A DNA stretch of 64,000 nt, taken from Pseudomonas sp. 21. GTDB taxonomy: Bacteria > Pseudomonadota > Gammaproteobacteria > Pseudomonadales > Pseudomonadaceae. Shown in pieces: positions 35,352-44,579 of this stretch. The notes beneath the pieces were generated by a model. That model was given only the letters and a program-made list of their open reading frames with translations. It was not told the DNA's origin and did no database searches. The first letter of the stretch is position 1, and every line of letters begins with the position of its first letter. The stretch lies in contig NZ_JYOA01000001.1 of NCBI RefSeq assembly GCF_000955805.1, positions 313,766 through 377,765 on the forward strand, given 5' to 3'. The translations under genes were made by a program, and so were the position numbers.

Positions 35352-37787
35352 TCAGACTTTCCTGCCGCCGAGGAGGAAGTGCGACAACGCCGGAATCAGG
35401 ATCAGCGCCCCGAGCATGTTCCAGAGGAACATGAAGGTCAGCAGGATGCCCATGTCCGCCTGGAACTTGATCGGCGACCAGGCCCAGGTGATCACGCCCG
35501 CCGCCAGGGTCACGCCGACCAGTGCCACCACCTTGCCGGTGAAGGCCACGGCCTGCTGGTAGGCCACCGACAGCGGCAAGCCGGCCCGCTGCATCTGCAG
35601 CTGCACGCTCAACAGATACAGCGCGTAGTCCACCCCGATCCCCACGCCCAGCGCGATCACCGGCAGCGTGGCGACCTTCACGCCGATGCCCATCATCACC
35701 ATCAGCGCCTCGCAGAGGATCGAGGTGAGTACCAGCGGCAACAGCGCCACCAGGGTCGCGCGCCAGCTGCGGAAGGTGATCAGGCAGAAGATGCCCACGG
35801 CCGCATAGACGTAGAACAGCATGCGGTGATTGGCCTCGCGCACCACGCGGTTGGTCGCCGCCTCGATCCCGGCGCTGCCGGCGGCGAGGAGGAACTGGCG
35901 GTCCGGGGTGCTGTTGGCGCGAGCGAAGTTCTCGGCGATGCCGGCCACTTCATCCAGGGTCTGCGCCTTGTGGTCCTTGAGGAAGGCGATCACCGGCATC
36001 AGCGAACATTCGGTGTTGAACAGCTCCGGGGTGTTCACCGAGGCCTGCTGGGCGGCGTAGTTGAGCACGTCCTGGTTGCGCTGCAGGCTGGCGAACTTGG
36101 GGTTGCCCTCGTAGGTGCCGGCGGTGATCTGGCGTACCGCGTTGACCAGCGAGGTGGTCGCCTGCACGCCTTCGTGCTGTTGCAGCGCCCAGCCCAGGCG
36201 GTCGGCGAGGATCAGCGTGCGGTAGTTCAGGCAGCCTTCCGGCGCGGTCTTCACCATCACCGCGAACAGGTCACTGGAGAGCGCGTAATGGCTGGTGATG
36301 TAGGCGTTGTCGCGGTTGTAGCGCGAGTCGGCACGCAGCTCCGGGGCGCCGGCGTCCAGGTCGCCGATCTGCAGGTGCTGGCTGACCAGCAGGCCGCCAG
36401 CGCCCAGCAGCGCGGCGATGATCAGGGTCACACTCGCCCAGCGGCGCTGAGTGAACCGGTCCAGCAGGTCCCACAGCTTGCCCAGGCCGACGTGCTGGTC
36501 CACCTGGCGATCTTCGCGCAGGGCACGTGCGGCAGCCTTTGGGCTGACGCCGACGTAGGACAGCGCCACCGGCATCATCAGCAGCGAAGTGAAGATCAGC
36601 ACCGCCACGCCGATGCTGGCGGCGATGGCCAGGTCCTGGATCACCGGGATGTCGATCAGCATCAGCACGGCGAAGCCCACCGCATCCGACAGCAGCGCAG
36701 TGACGCCGGCGAGGAACAGGCGACGGAAGGTGTTGCGCGCGGCCACCTGTTTATGGGTGCCGCGGCCGATGTCCTGCATGATGCCGTTCATCTTCTGGGT
36801 GGCGTGGGACACGCCGATGGCGAAGATCAGGAACGGCACGAGGATCGAATACGGGTCCAGCGCATAGCCCAGCCAGGCCACCAGGCCGAGCTGCCAGACC
36901 ACCGCCAGCAGCGAACAGCCGATCACCAGCAGGCTGCTGCGCAGGCAGCGGGTGTAGAAGAAGATGATGACGAAGGCGGTGACCACCGCCAGGCCGAAGA
37001 ACAGCATCACCCGCACCAGGCCGTCGATCAGGTCGCCCACCAGCTTGGCGAAGCCGATCACGTGCAGGCGCACCGGACCCTTGCCCTCCTCGCCGGAGGC
37101 GAAGGCACGGGCGTCGCCCAGGTATTCGTACTTCAGCCGCAGCTCGTCGAGGGCGCGGGAGAATTCGCGGTAGTCGATGCCCTTGCCGGTGGCCGAGTCG
37201 CGGTCCAGCAGCGGCACCACCAGCATGCTGGAGCGGAAGTCGTTGCCCACCAGGCTGCCGACGATGCCGGCGCGGGCGATGTTCTGGCGCAGCTGGCCGA
37301 TGGACTCGGGCTTGCCGTCGTAGCCGTCGGGCATCACCGGGCCGCCCTGGAAGCCTTCCTCGGTGACCTCGGTCCAGCGTACCGCCGGCGACCACAGCGA
37401 TTTCATCCAGGCGCGATCGACGCCGTGGCTGAGGAACAACTGGTCGCTGATCTGCCGCAGGCTGTCGATGTAGGCCGGGTCGAAGATGTCGCCATCGGGG
37501 TTCTCCACCACGACCCGCACCGAGTTGCCCAGGCCGCGCAGCGCGGCACGGTTGTCCAGGTAGTTGCGGATGTAGGGATCGCTGTGCGGGATCATCTTCT
37601 CGAAGGCCGGACGCATCTCCAGACGGGTCACGGCCATGTAGCCCAGCACCAGGGTGACCAGCGCGATCAGGGCGATGAACAGCGCGCGGTGGTTGAACAC
37701 CAGGCGCTCCAGCAGGTTGCCGCTGTGGGTGTCAAAGTCCCGCAGTTCGCGGACTACAGGCATCTCGCCTTGTTTCAGGTCGACCAT
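35352..37787 (-). CDS. RND/MMPL-family transporter
   Basis: An 811-residue inner-membrane protein with the RND layout: one membrane helix near residue 35, a large periplasmic loop, five helices, then the repeat of this plan. Recognisable parts are TRLEMRPAFEKMIPHSDPYI, PVIALGVGIGVDYALYLLSV and FAIGVSHATQKMNGIMQDI. It belongs to the MMPL-like branch that handles hydrophobic molecules and is commonly encoded beside DUF1329, DUF1302 and YCF48 proteins, as here. It is the last gene of that operon. The direction of transport and the substrate are unknown. Confidence 0.85.
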   Translation of the reverse strand: MVDLKQGEMPVVRELRDFDTHSGNLLERLVFNHRALFIALIALVTLVLGYMAVTRLEMRPAFEKMIPHSDPYIRNYLDNRAALRGLGNSVRVVVENPDGDIFDPAYIDSLRQISDQLFLSHGVDRAWMKSLWSPAVRWTEVTEEGFQGGPVMPDGYDGKPESIGQLRQNIARAGIVGSLVGNDFRSSMLVVPLLDRDSATGKGIDYREFSRALDELRLKYEYLGDARAFASGEEGKGPVRLHVIGFAKLVGDLIDGLVRVMLFFGLAVVTAFVIIFFYTRCLRSSLLVIGCSLLAVVWQLGLVAWLGYALDPYSILVPFLIFAIGVSHATQKMNGIMQDIGRGTHKQVAARNTFRRLFLAGVTALLSDAVGFAVLMLIDIPVIQDLAIAASIGVAVLIFTSLLMMPVALSYVGVSPKAAARALREDRQVDQHVGLGKLWDLLDRFTQRRWASVTLIIAALLGAGGLLVSQHLQIGDLDAGAPELRADSRYNRDNAYITSHYALSSDLFAVMVKTAPEGCLNYRTLILADRLGWALQQHEGVQATTSLVNAVRQITAGTYEGNPKFASLQRNQDVLNYAAQQASVNTPELFNTECSLMPVIAFLKDHKAQTLDEVAGIAENFARANSTPDRQFLLAAGSAGIEAATNRVVREANHRMLFYVYAAVGIFCLITFRSWRATLVALLPLVLTSILCEALMVMMGIGVKVATLPVIALGVGIGVDYALYLLSVQLQMQRAGLPLSVAYQQAVAFTGKVVALVGVTLAAGVITWAWSPIKFQADMGILLTFMFLWNMLGALILIPALSHFLLGGRKV

Positions 37788-37846
37788 GAGGCTGTCTCTC
37801 TATCTCTTGTTCTTATGGTTCTTGAACGGGTGAAACACCGGTGCGC

Positions 37847-38923
37847 TCAGCGCACCGGCATCGCGTTCTCGCGTACGCCGCGGGCGCCGACCAACAGCAG
37901 GCGGCCGGGACCGGCCACGGCGCCGCTGACGGGCAGGCGCTCGGCCAGGTCCAGGGCCTTGAAGCTGGCGCCGCTGTCGTCGCTGACCAGGCCCTGACCG
38001 GCCTGGCTGAACAGGTACAGCCGGCCGTTGGCGTCGAAGCTGGCGGCGGTCAGGCTCACCGGCAAGCCGGTGTCCACGGCCGTCCAGCTTTCGCCGCCGT
38101 CGAGGCTGCGGATCGCATGGCCGCGCAGGCCGTAGGCGAACACCAGGCCGGGCCGCGCGACAACGCCGAAGAAGCTGCCGGCATACGGCGACTGCAGGGC
38201 GACGAAGCGCTGCTGCTGGCTCTCCTGATGAGAATCCAGGCGCAGCAGCAGGCCTTGCTCGCCGACGACGAACAGGTCATCGCCGCTGGCCGCGATGGCG
38301 GTCAGGTGCAGTGCCTGCGGGTTGTCGATGCGGTGGTTCCAGGGCTCCCAGGTGCGCCCGCCGTCGCCGGTGTGCAGGATCAGGTTGAAGGCGCCGACCA
38401 CGAAGCCTTCCTTCGCGTCGCGGAACCACAGGTCGAGGAACGGCTTGTCGGCGCCCTCCTCCTGCAGCCGCCGGGCCTGTTCCAGCCAGGTGGCGTTGTC
38501 CGGCTGCGGGTGGGCGGCGTAGTAGTCGAGCATCAGCTGGCCGACCTGCCGGCCGTCGAGCTGGCGCTCCCAGTGCTTGCCGCCGTCGGCGCTGTGCAGC
38601 ACCACGCCGTCGTGGCCCACCGCCCAGCCGTCCTGCGGCGTGGGGAAGCGCACGGCGGTGAGGTCGGAGCTGACCGGCACCTCGGCCTGCAGCCAGCTGG
38701 TGCCGCCGTCATCGGAGTAGAGGATGTGGCCGCGCTGGCCGACGCTCACCAGGCGCTTGTCGACGCGGGTGACGGCCAGCAGCGGCACATGGCAGGGAGC
38801 GGCGCTGTGGGGCGCCGGCTGGTCGAGTACATCGACGAACTCCGCGACCGTTTCGCCGGCTTGAGCGCCGCCCGCCAAAAGCAAGGCGCCCAGGAGCATC
38901 AGGCGCTTGAAGGGGATCTGCAT
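37847..38923 (-). CDS. YCF48/BNR-like beta-propeller protein
   Basis: A 358-residue secreted protein: signal peptide (cleavage near GGAQAGE) and repeated propeller blades with the pattern YSDDGGTSW, HSADGGKHWE, TGDGGRTWEPW and SLDGGESWTAVD. These resemble the photosystem II assembly factor Ycf48, but in heterotrophs such proteins accompany RND/MMPL transporters and are probably a periplasmic assembly or docking factor. It lies 59 bases before the RND gene. Confidence 0.84.
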   Translation of the reverse strand: MQIPFKRLMLLGALLLAGGAQAGETVAEFVDVLDQPAPHSAAPCHVPLLAVTRVDKRLVSVGQRGHILYSDDGGTSWLQAEVPVSSDLTAVRFPTPQDGWAVGHDGVVLHSADGGKHWERQLDGRQVGQLMLDYYAAHPQPDNATWLEQARRLQEEGADKPFLDLWFRDAKEGFVVGAFNLILHTGDGGRTWEPWNHRIDNPQALHLTAIAASGDDLFVVGEQGLLLRLDSHQESQQQRFVALQSPYAGSFFGVVARPGLVFAYGLRGHAIRSLDGGESWTAVDTGLPVSLTAASFDANGRLYLFSQAGQGLVSDDSGASFKALDLAERLPVSGAVAGPGRLLLVGARGVRENAMPVR

Positions 38924-39024
38924 GGTGCTTTCCTCACAACTCTCTTTGCATCTTTTCCTGCAGCTTTCGCTGCAGAAGTCGCGGCGGCCCCGCTTGGCTT
39001 CAGGCCGGGCCGCCGCGCCCCTGG

Positions 39025-40383
39025 TCAGCGAATGCCGCTACCGGCCAGCGCCTCGGGGGACCACTGGGTCTTGGCCAGCGGGTCGATGTAGCTGATGCCG
39101 CCGTACGGGCCGACGACGCCGTTGATGTTGTAGGAGCCGGCAGTCAGGTCGTAGATCATGAACGGCGTGGCGTCCGGGATGCGCTTGTCGTAGCTCTGGC
39201 TGAGGAAGGCGAAGGAGCCGCGATAGAGCTGGCCGCGAGCGTCGTACTGGTCGGAGGCCAGGGCCACCCAGCTGTCTTCGTCGAGGTAGAAGCGACGCTT
39301 GGCATAGATGTGCCGCGCGCCGGACTTCAGGGTGCCTTCGACAACCCATACGCGGTGTTTCTCCCAGCGCACGTAGTCGGGCGAGAGGTGGTTGGGCGTG
39401 ACTACCGGCTTGATGTCGCTGGCGTAGGTCAGGCGGTAAGTGTTGTAGGGCACGACCATTTCCTGCTTGCCCACCAGCTTCCAGTCATAGCGGTCCAGCG
39501 CGCCGTTGAAGACGAACACGTCGTCGTAGGTGCCGGCGCCGGCCATGCCGGGGTTCGGGGTGTCGTAGGCGAGGTTCGGCGCCAGCTTCACGCGGCGCTG
39601 GCCGGGCAGGTACTGCCAGGCACGGCGCGGCTGCTGCAGCGGGTTGGCGGCGTCCTTGAGCATCATCGCCTCGCCGGCGCGGCGGGCCGGGCCGCTGTAG
39701 TACAGCTTCATCTGGTAGTAGACCTCGGAACCCTTCACCGGCTGGGTGAGGTCTTCATACACCGGGTAGTTGATGAAGGCCTGGCCGGTGGTGGCGAGGT
39801 TGGCGCTGCCGGAAGCATCGACGTTCCAGGAGTCGTACTTGGCCTTGATGTTCACGCCCTGGTAGCGCAGCAGGAAGTTCCACATCGCCTCGGCGCCAGT
39901 CTTCGGAATCGGGAACGGTACGCCCGGCAGCGCGTTGTCGATGGCGGTGCCGCCTTCCAGGGACTGCGCGGTGACGGCGTTCTTCTTGCTGTTCTCCAGC
40001 ACGGTGTCCGGCAGCGCGGCGCTGCGGTGGGTCGGATAGACGTCGACGCGGAAGGTCGGATAGCGCTTGGCCAGCTCGACGGTGGTGGCCGACAGCTCGT
40101 TCTTGTACTGGTCGACGTTCTTGCCGTCGATCACCAGTACCGGCTTGTCGCTGGCGAACGGGTCCGGACGCATGCTGTCGCCGGCCTTGAAACTGGCCGG
40201 GGCGGTGGTCAGGCCGCCGGCATAGGCGGGAATCGAACCATCGCTGCTGGCGGCTTTCTCGGCGCCGACCAGGGTCAGGGTGCTGCCCAGTTGGGCGGCG
40301 TCCTGCGGGGAGACGGCGGCCTGGGCCAGACCGCAGAGGGTCAGGCCAAGGGCGGTGGCGATCAGGGTGGGCTTGAAGTTCAT
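39025..40383 (-). CDS. DUF1329 outer-envelope protein
   Basis: A 452-residue secreted protein: signal peptide (cleavage near AQAAVS) and the DUF1329 domain, which resembles LolB/lipoprotein-carrier folds. Conserved pieces are YRLTYASDIKPVVTP, WVVEGTLKSGARHIYAKRRF and FYLDEDSWVALASDQYDARG. ATG 40383 follows AGGAGA; the longer frame to 40518 runs into the neighbouring gene. With DUF1302 it is thought to form an outer-membrane system for hydrophobic compounds; that role is an inference from family and context. Confidence 0.85.
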   Translation of the reverse strand: MNFKPTLIATALGLTLCGLAQAAVSPQDAAQLGSTLTLVGAEKAASSDGSIPAYAGGLTTAPASFKAGDSMRPDPFASDKPVLVIDGKNVDQYKNELSATTVELAKRYPTFRVDVYPTHRSAALPDTVLENSKKNAVTAQSLEGGTAIDNALPGVPFPIPKTGAEAMWNFLLRYQGVNIKAKYDSWNVDASGSANLATTGQAFINYPVYEDLTQPVKGSEVYYQMKLYYSGPARRAGEAMMLKDAANPLQQPRRAWQYLPGQRRVKLAPNLAYDTPNPGMAGAGTYDDVFVFNGALDRYDWKLVGKQEMVVPYNTYRLTYASDIKPVVTPNHLSPDYVRWEKHRVWVVEGTLKSGARHIYAKRRFYLDEDSWVALASDQYDARGQLYRGSFAFLSQSYDKRIPDATPFMIYDLTAGSYNINGVVGPYGGISYIDPLAKTQWSPEALAGSGIR

Positions 40384-40424
40384 GCTGTTTTTCTCCTGCC
40401 TCGAAGTCGAGGCCTGGGGTGAAA

Positions 40425-42272
40425 TCAGAAGGTGGCCTTCAGGGAGGCGGTGACCATGCCGCGGTCCTTCAGCAGGGGCGCGAGGCCGCCTTGCGAGGTG
40501 ATCTGGCCGGGGATGCACTGGTACTGGCCGTTGGCGCCGGGGGTGTTGTTGTCGCGGCCGCTTTCACAGGTATCGAAGGGGCCGAAGGCGTCGACGTATT
40601 TCAGGTCCAGGCGGTATTTCTGGTGGAAGTCCGCGGCCACGCCGACCGAGTAGCTGCCGGCGTCTTCGTTGCCGCCCAGTTGCACCGCCGAGTTGCCGTG
40701 CAGGCCGACGTTGTAGGCCATGGGCATGGACAGGTCGACGCCCGGGAAGGCCTGGTACCAGGTCGGGGTGAAGTTGGCGGACATGGCGTAGGCGTTGGTG
40801 GTGACCTTGTCGACGCCGTGATAGCTGGAGTCGCCCTTGAAGGTCTGCTCGCCTTCGGTGACGTCGACCAGGTGCGTCAGGGTGCCTTCCACGGCCAGCG
40901 ACGAGGCGTCCCACAACGGGGTGGCGCCGAAGGTCACCAGGCCGTTGAGCACGACGTGGAAGGTCTTGCCGCGAGCAAGGCCGGTGTCGCCGTCGCTGGG
41001 CATCTCGCCGATCAGGTTGGCGCCATTGACCAGACCGCGCTTGGCCGCTGCATAGAGCGTGGAGTTGACCGTGGTGAAGTTGCTCGCCAGCGGCATGTTC
41101 TCGCGGTAGTTCAGGTCCATGCCGACGCTGACGCCGCCGATTTCCTTGGACAGGCTGATGCCGTAGATGTCGATGTCATCGGCGTAGGCGGTGACGTAGT
41201 TCATCCCCTGCAGGCCGGCCAGGCCGGCCTTGTGCAGGTTCGGGGCGTTCACCAGCACCGCCGGCAGGGTGTCGGAGGTATTGCGGTAGTAGAAGCCCAG
41301 GGTGCCGTCGAGCCATTCCGGGCTCCACTTGGCCATCAGGCCGAAGTCGCCGGTGTCGTCCGGCTCGCGATCATGGCCGCGCGGCGCACCGTAGAAGGCG
41401 TTCTGCGCAGGCAGCGGCAGCCAGAAGACGTTGCCGCCGTCGTTGAGCATGTCGTAGGGGCCCATGTAGGTGCCACCTTCGGGGAAGCGCGAGTTCTCGA
41501 ACTCGAGGAAGTACTGCGCGGCCAGGGTCAGCTCGGGGTTCACCGTCAGCGAGGCGGACAGCTGGTTGCGCGGCATGAACAGCTCTTTCGCCTCGGTGCC
41601 CGGCACGTTGTAGAGCTTGCCCAGGTCCAGGGCCGACTGGCCGTAGTTGATACCGTTGGCGGCGCTGAACAGCGTCTCGCCCCAGTAGATCGTGTGGCGG
41701 CCGAGCTTGCCGCTGAGCTGCATGTCATCGCCGACCTGGTGGCTGGCGAACACAAAGGCATCGAGCAGCTCGCCGGACGGGCCGTTGTAGTAGCGGTCGG
41801 CGAAGTTGCTCAGGCCATGGGTGGCCGGCTGCGCACCGCGCGGGGCGATCACCGTACCGTTGCGGCTGACCAGGTGGCCGGCGTTGCCTTTCTGGCCGGG
41901 GAACGGGTTGTCGGAGCCGACATCATCGTAGGCATGGTCGTACCAGCCGGCCGCGGAGAGGCGGAAGCCCATGCTCTCGCGGTAGACGAAGTCCAGCTCG
42001 CTGAGCAGGTCGAAACGCTGGGTCACCGGGGTGCCGGAGGAGAAGTTGCGGTCGCCGTCGTTGGTGTTGGCGGTGCCGGCGATCTTGCTGTTGGGCGACT
42101 CGACGCGCTGCCCATAGCTGAGCTTGACGGTGTTGTCGAAGCGGATCGACAGGTCCGGGTTGCCGGTGTCCAGCTCGAAGGCCTGCAGGGGCTGGCCGGC
42201 CATGGCGGCGAGGACTGCGGTCGCCAGCAGGCAGCGCTGCAGGGGACTATGCGGATTGCTCTGGTGATGCAT
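40425..42272 (-). CDS. DUF1302 outer-membrane beta-barrel protein
   Basis: A 615-residue protein with a signal peptide (cleavage near LQAFELDTG) and a sequence of alternating hydrophobic residues that fits a large outer-membrane beta-barrel, ending in the aromatic terminus MVTASLKATF needed for barrel assembly. The start FELDTGNPDLSIRFDNTVKL is typical for DUF1302. ATG 42272 follows CGGAG. It stands 41 bases before the DUF1329 gene; the two nearly always travel together. Confidence 0.86.
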   Translation of the reverse strand: MHHQSNPHSPLQRCLLATAVLAAMAGQPLQAFELDTGNPDLSIRFDNTVKLSYGQRVESPNSKIAGTANTNDGDRNFSSGTPVTQRFDLLSELDFVYRESMGFRLSAAGWYDHAYDDVGSDNPFPGQKGNAGHLVSRNGTVIAPRGAQPATHGLSNFADRYYNGPSGELLDAFVFASHQVGDDMQLSGKLGRHTIYWGETLFSAANGINYGQSALDLGKLYNVPGTEAKELFMPRNQLSASLTVNPELTLAAQYFLEFENSRFPEGGTYMGPYDMLNDGGNVFWLPLPAQNAFYGAPRGHDREPDDTGDFGLMAKWSPEWLDGTLGFYYRNTSDTLPAVLVNAPNLHKAGLAGLQGMNYVTAYADDIDIYGISLSKEIGGVSVGMDLNYRENMPLASNFTTVNSTLYAAAKRGLVNGANLIGEMPSDGDTGLARGKTFHVVLNGLVTFGATPLWDASSLAVEGTLTHLVDVTEGEQTFKGDSSYHGVDKVTTNAYAMSANFTPTWYQAFPGVDLSMPMAYNVGLHGNSAVQLGGNEDAGSYSVGVAADFHQKYRLDLKYVDAFGPFDTCESGRDNNTPGANGQYQCIPGQITSQGGLAPLLKDRGMVTASLKATF

Positions 42273-42335
42273 GCGTGTGCTCCGTTTCTTGTTGTGGTCG
42301 GGACGCTTTCCGGGCCCGTCCCGCAGCCCCTTTGG

Positions 42336-42380
42336 CCGTGCGCCAGGGCGCACGGGGGCCTGCCCCGGCGCGAACGCCGG
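42336..42380. other. Hairpin-rich spacer between hydrolase and DUF1302 genes
   Basis: Two strong stems: CCGTGCGCC/GGCGCACGG (42336-42355) and CCGGCG-CGAA-CGCCGG (42365-42380). No T-run follows on the minus strand. They may reduce or stabilise the downstream message of this operon. Confidence 0.5.
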
Positions 42381-42418
42381 AACCGGGGGTTGCTTGGTTT
42401 CTCAGTGGCCTGGCTGAA

Positions 42419-42985
42419 TCAGGTATCCAGCATCTGGATCAGCGCCTCGGCCTCTGGCCAGTCGCCGAATCCCGAAGCGGGGTTGAGGTGGCCGACACGG
42501 CCCAGTTCCACCAGGCTGGCGCGCCAGTGGCGAGCCATGCGCTGCACAGCCTCAGGGCTCGCCAGCGGGTCGTTGTCGCTGCAGGCCACCAGCGTGGGGA
42601 ATGGCAGCGGCTCCAGCGGCAGTGGCGACCAGCCCATTTCGGCCAGGACCGCCGGCTTGGGATAGTGGGCCGGCCAGTCGCCGTCGAGATCCGGCGGGGT
42701 AGCCAGCAGCGCGCCCTTGATCGGTCGGCTGTAGCGTGCCGCCCAGTGAGCGACCATCAGGACACCGGCACTGTGGGCGACCAGGATCACCTCGCCGTCG
42801 ATGCTTTCCAGCTCACGCTGGATGGCGTCGACGCGGGCATTCAGGTCCAGCTTGTTCTCGGTCAGCGGCGGTACGCTGCGAACCTTGGGCAGGCGCTGCT
42901 GGAGCAGGGTCTGCCAGTGCTCGGCGACGTGATCGCGCAAGCCGGGGACCATGAGGACGGTGGTGGAAGTCTTGTTGTTGCTCAC
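42419..42985 (-). CDS. RBBP9/YdeN-type alpha/beta hydrolase
   Basis: A 188-residue serine hydrolase: the strand and nucleophile elbow are VILVAHSAGVLMVAHW (Ser in HSAG), the acid lies in SDNDPLASP and the His in GRVGHLNPASGFGDWP, a pattern typical of YdeN/RBBP9 proteins. GTG at 42985 is used since AAAGGTG precedes it; the open frame continues 47 codons into the promoter region. It is the first gene of the DUF1302/DUF1329/YCF48/RND operon. An esterase at this place fits handling of a hydrophobic ester. Confidence 0.83.
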   Translation of the reverse strand: MSNNKTSTTVLMVPGLRDHVAEHWQTLLQQRLPKVRSVPPLTENKLDLNARVDAIQRELESIDGEVILVAHSAGVLMVAHWAARYSRPIKGALLATPPDLDGDWPAHYPKPAVLAEMGWSPLPLEPLPFPTLVACSDNDPLASPEAVQRMARHWRASLVELGRVGHLNPASGFGDWPEAEALIQMLDT

Positions 42986-43319
42986 CGGTTCACCTTTGGG
43001 TGATTTCGAACTTGTTGGACAGACAGTAGAGATGCCCCGGTGAAGGTGCTTTGCATTGAGCGTCAGGCACTTCGCATTTGATGACAGCCCCCGGCCAGCC
43101 TGATGTCCCGCGGGCTCCACGGCCACCGGGCATACCGGGACCTACGGCGCATTCCAGAGCGCCGCAGGCACTGGTCGAAGTGCGAACTTTCGTACACGAT
43201 TGGTTACAGCTGTCGCTAGAATCTGACGTCATCGACCCAGCCAGCGTGCACTCTGGCCACCAGGCGTCCACGGACTCCCGACGGCACGGAGCAACCACAA
43301 GAACAAGAAGGCGATCGGC
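42986..43319. other. 334-base divergent promoter region (hydrolase operon and AraC gene)
   Basis: No gene. It contains the direct repeats listed separately at 43045-43081, near the hydrolase side. On the AraC side I see no clear sigma-70 promoter, although CTAGAATCT near 43215-43223 could be a -10 region. Confidence 0.6.
43045..43081. promoter_or_regulatory. Two direct repeats 21 bp apart, candidate AraC-family operator
   Basis: GGTGCTTTGCATT starting at 43045 and GGCACTTCGCATT starting at 43066 match at 10 of 13 positions, all three differences being transitions. The 21-base period places both on one DNA face, as for AraC/XylS regulators. They lie 60-80 bases before the hydrolase start. Confidence 0.62.
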
Positions 43320-44333
43320 ATGACCCCAATGGTTCGCATTGCGGCCCTCACCAACTACCTGGAAGTGGCCCGCCACCTGGGCCTCAACCCGCATCAGCAG
43401 CTGAGTGCGGCGGGCCTGTCCCAATCCATGCTCGAGCACCCGGAGCAACGTATCCCCGTTGCAACGGCAGTGACCCTGCTGGAGGAATCGGCGCGCATCA
43501 GCGGCTGCGAGACCTTCGGCCTGCGCATGGCCGAATCGCGCCAGCTCGCCGACTTCGGCGTGATCAGCCTGCTGCTCTCGCACCAGGCGACGCTGCGCGA
43601 GGCCATTGACACCATCATTCGCTACCGCCACCTGCTCAACGAATCCCTGGCCCTGTACATCGACCAGGAAGGCAAGCTGGCGATCCTGCGCGAAGAGCTC
43701 CTCACCGTGCCGCCGATGCCCATGCGCCAGGGCCTGGAGCTGGCCCTGGGCACCCTCTACCGCCTCTGCGCCGCCCTCCTCGGCCCGCACTGGCGACCGG
43801 TCAGCGTCAACTTCAGCCACGACGCCCCGGCGGACATGCAGGTTCACCGCCGGCTGTTCGGCTGCAAGATCGAATTCGGCAGCGAGTTCAACGGCATCGT
43901 CATTCCCGCCGCCGACCTCGACGCCGCCAACCCCATGGCCGACCCGGCCATGGCGCGGCATGCGCGCAGCTTCGTCGACTCCCTGCCCGGCGCCACCGAC
44001 GGCAGCACGTTGAACGAAGTGCGCAAGTCGATCTACCTGCTGCTGCCCATGGGCCGCGCGACCATCGAACAGATCGCCCAGTCGCTGGGGCTGAACGTGC
44101 GCACGCTGCAACGGCGGCTGGAAGACAACGGCGTGACCTTCTCCGACCTGATCAACGAGGTCCGCCGCGAGCTGGTGCTGCGCTACATGGAGAACCCGCG
44201 CTATTCGCTGGGGCGCATCGCGGATTTGCTGGGATACTCGATGCCCAGCTCCTTCACCCGCTGGTTTGCCGTGCAGTACGGGATGTCGCCGGCGGCGTGG
44301 CGCAAGGAGCATCTGGGGCGGGAGGGGGAGTGA
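43320..44333 (+). CDS. AraC-family regulator (Arabinose_bd N-domain, OruR-like)
   Basis: A 337-residue regulator: N-terminal domain from about 20 to 205 (LTNYLEVARHLGLNPHQQL, FGLRMAESRQLADFGVISLL) and the C-terminal double helix-turn-helix (MGRATIEQIAQSLGLNVRTLQRRL, LGRIADLLGYSMPSSFTRWF). It is divergent from the hydrolase-DUF1302-DUF1329-YCF48-RND operon and likely activates it through the direct repeats. The effector is probably a hydrophobic substrate; this is inference. Confidence 0.87.
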   Translation: MTPMVRIAALTNYLEVARHLGLNPHQQLSAAGLSQSMLEHPEQRIPVATAVTLLEESARISGCETFGLRMAESRQLADFGVISLLLSHQATLREAIDTIIRYRHLLNESLALYIDQEGKLAILREELLTVPPMPMRQGLELALGTLYRLCAALLGPHWRPVSVNFSHDAPADMQVHRRLFGCKIEFGSEFNGIVIPAADLDAANPMADPAMARHARSFVDSLPGATDGSTLNEVRKSIYLLLPMGRATIEQIAQSLGLNVRTLQRRLEDNGVTFSDLINEVRRELVLRYMENPRYSLGRIADLLGYSMPSSFTRWFAVQYGMSPAAWRKEHLGREGE

Positions 44334-44362
44334 TTTTTCCCTGTGGGGAACGGTGCCGTGCG

Positions 44363-44561
44363 GTTCGCGAGCAAGCTCGCTCCTACGAACAGCCCACCGT
44401 CTTCACCCTGTAGGAGCGAGCTTGCTCGCGAACGCACTTGAAGTGGGCGTGACCCGCTTGAGGTCAAGCTAAGGCTGGGCAGGCACCCAAATAAAATCGC
44501 GGACGGAGTCCGCTCCTACGACAGCCAATCCGCGCGTAGGAGCGGACTCCGTCCGCGATCG
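44363..44561. repeat. Four REP elements as two inverted pairs (class B pair, class A pair)
   Basis: Class B: TTCGCGAGCAAGCTCGCTCC (44364-44383) and the reverse copy GAGCGAGCTTGCTCGCGAAC (44414-44433). Class A: TCGCGGACGGAGTCCGCTCC (44497-44516) and the reverse copy about 44536-44561. Both pairs stand between the convergent AraC and YeiH genes. Confidence 0.92.
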
Positions 44562-44579
44562 ATATTCGCCACGCGCCAG

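Noticed and set aside
35262..37997. A 911-codon plus-strand frame opposite the RND gene
   Set aside because: Composition rich in His, Gln, Asp and Arg, typical of an antisense shadow; the minus strand carries clear RND motifs.
37847..38923. Photosystem assembly role for the YCF48-like protein
   Set aside because: No photosynthesis genes are present; in this context the propeller goes with the RND/DUF1302/DUF1329 system.
43180..43230. A GTAACC hexamer on the minus strand near 43204 as a further SigF promoter
   Set aside because: A CGAA is present but at the wrong distance (8 bases), so it does not fit the 16-base spacer.
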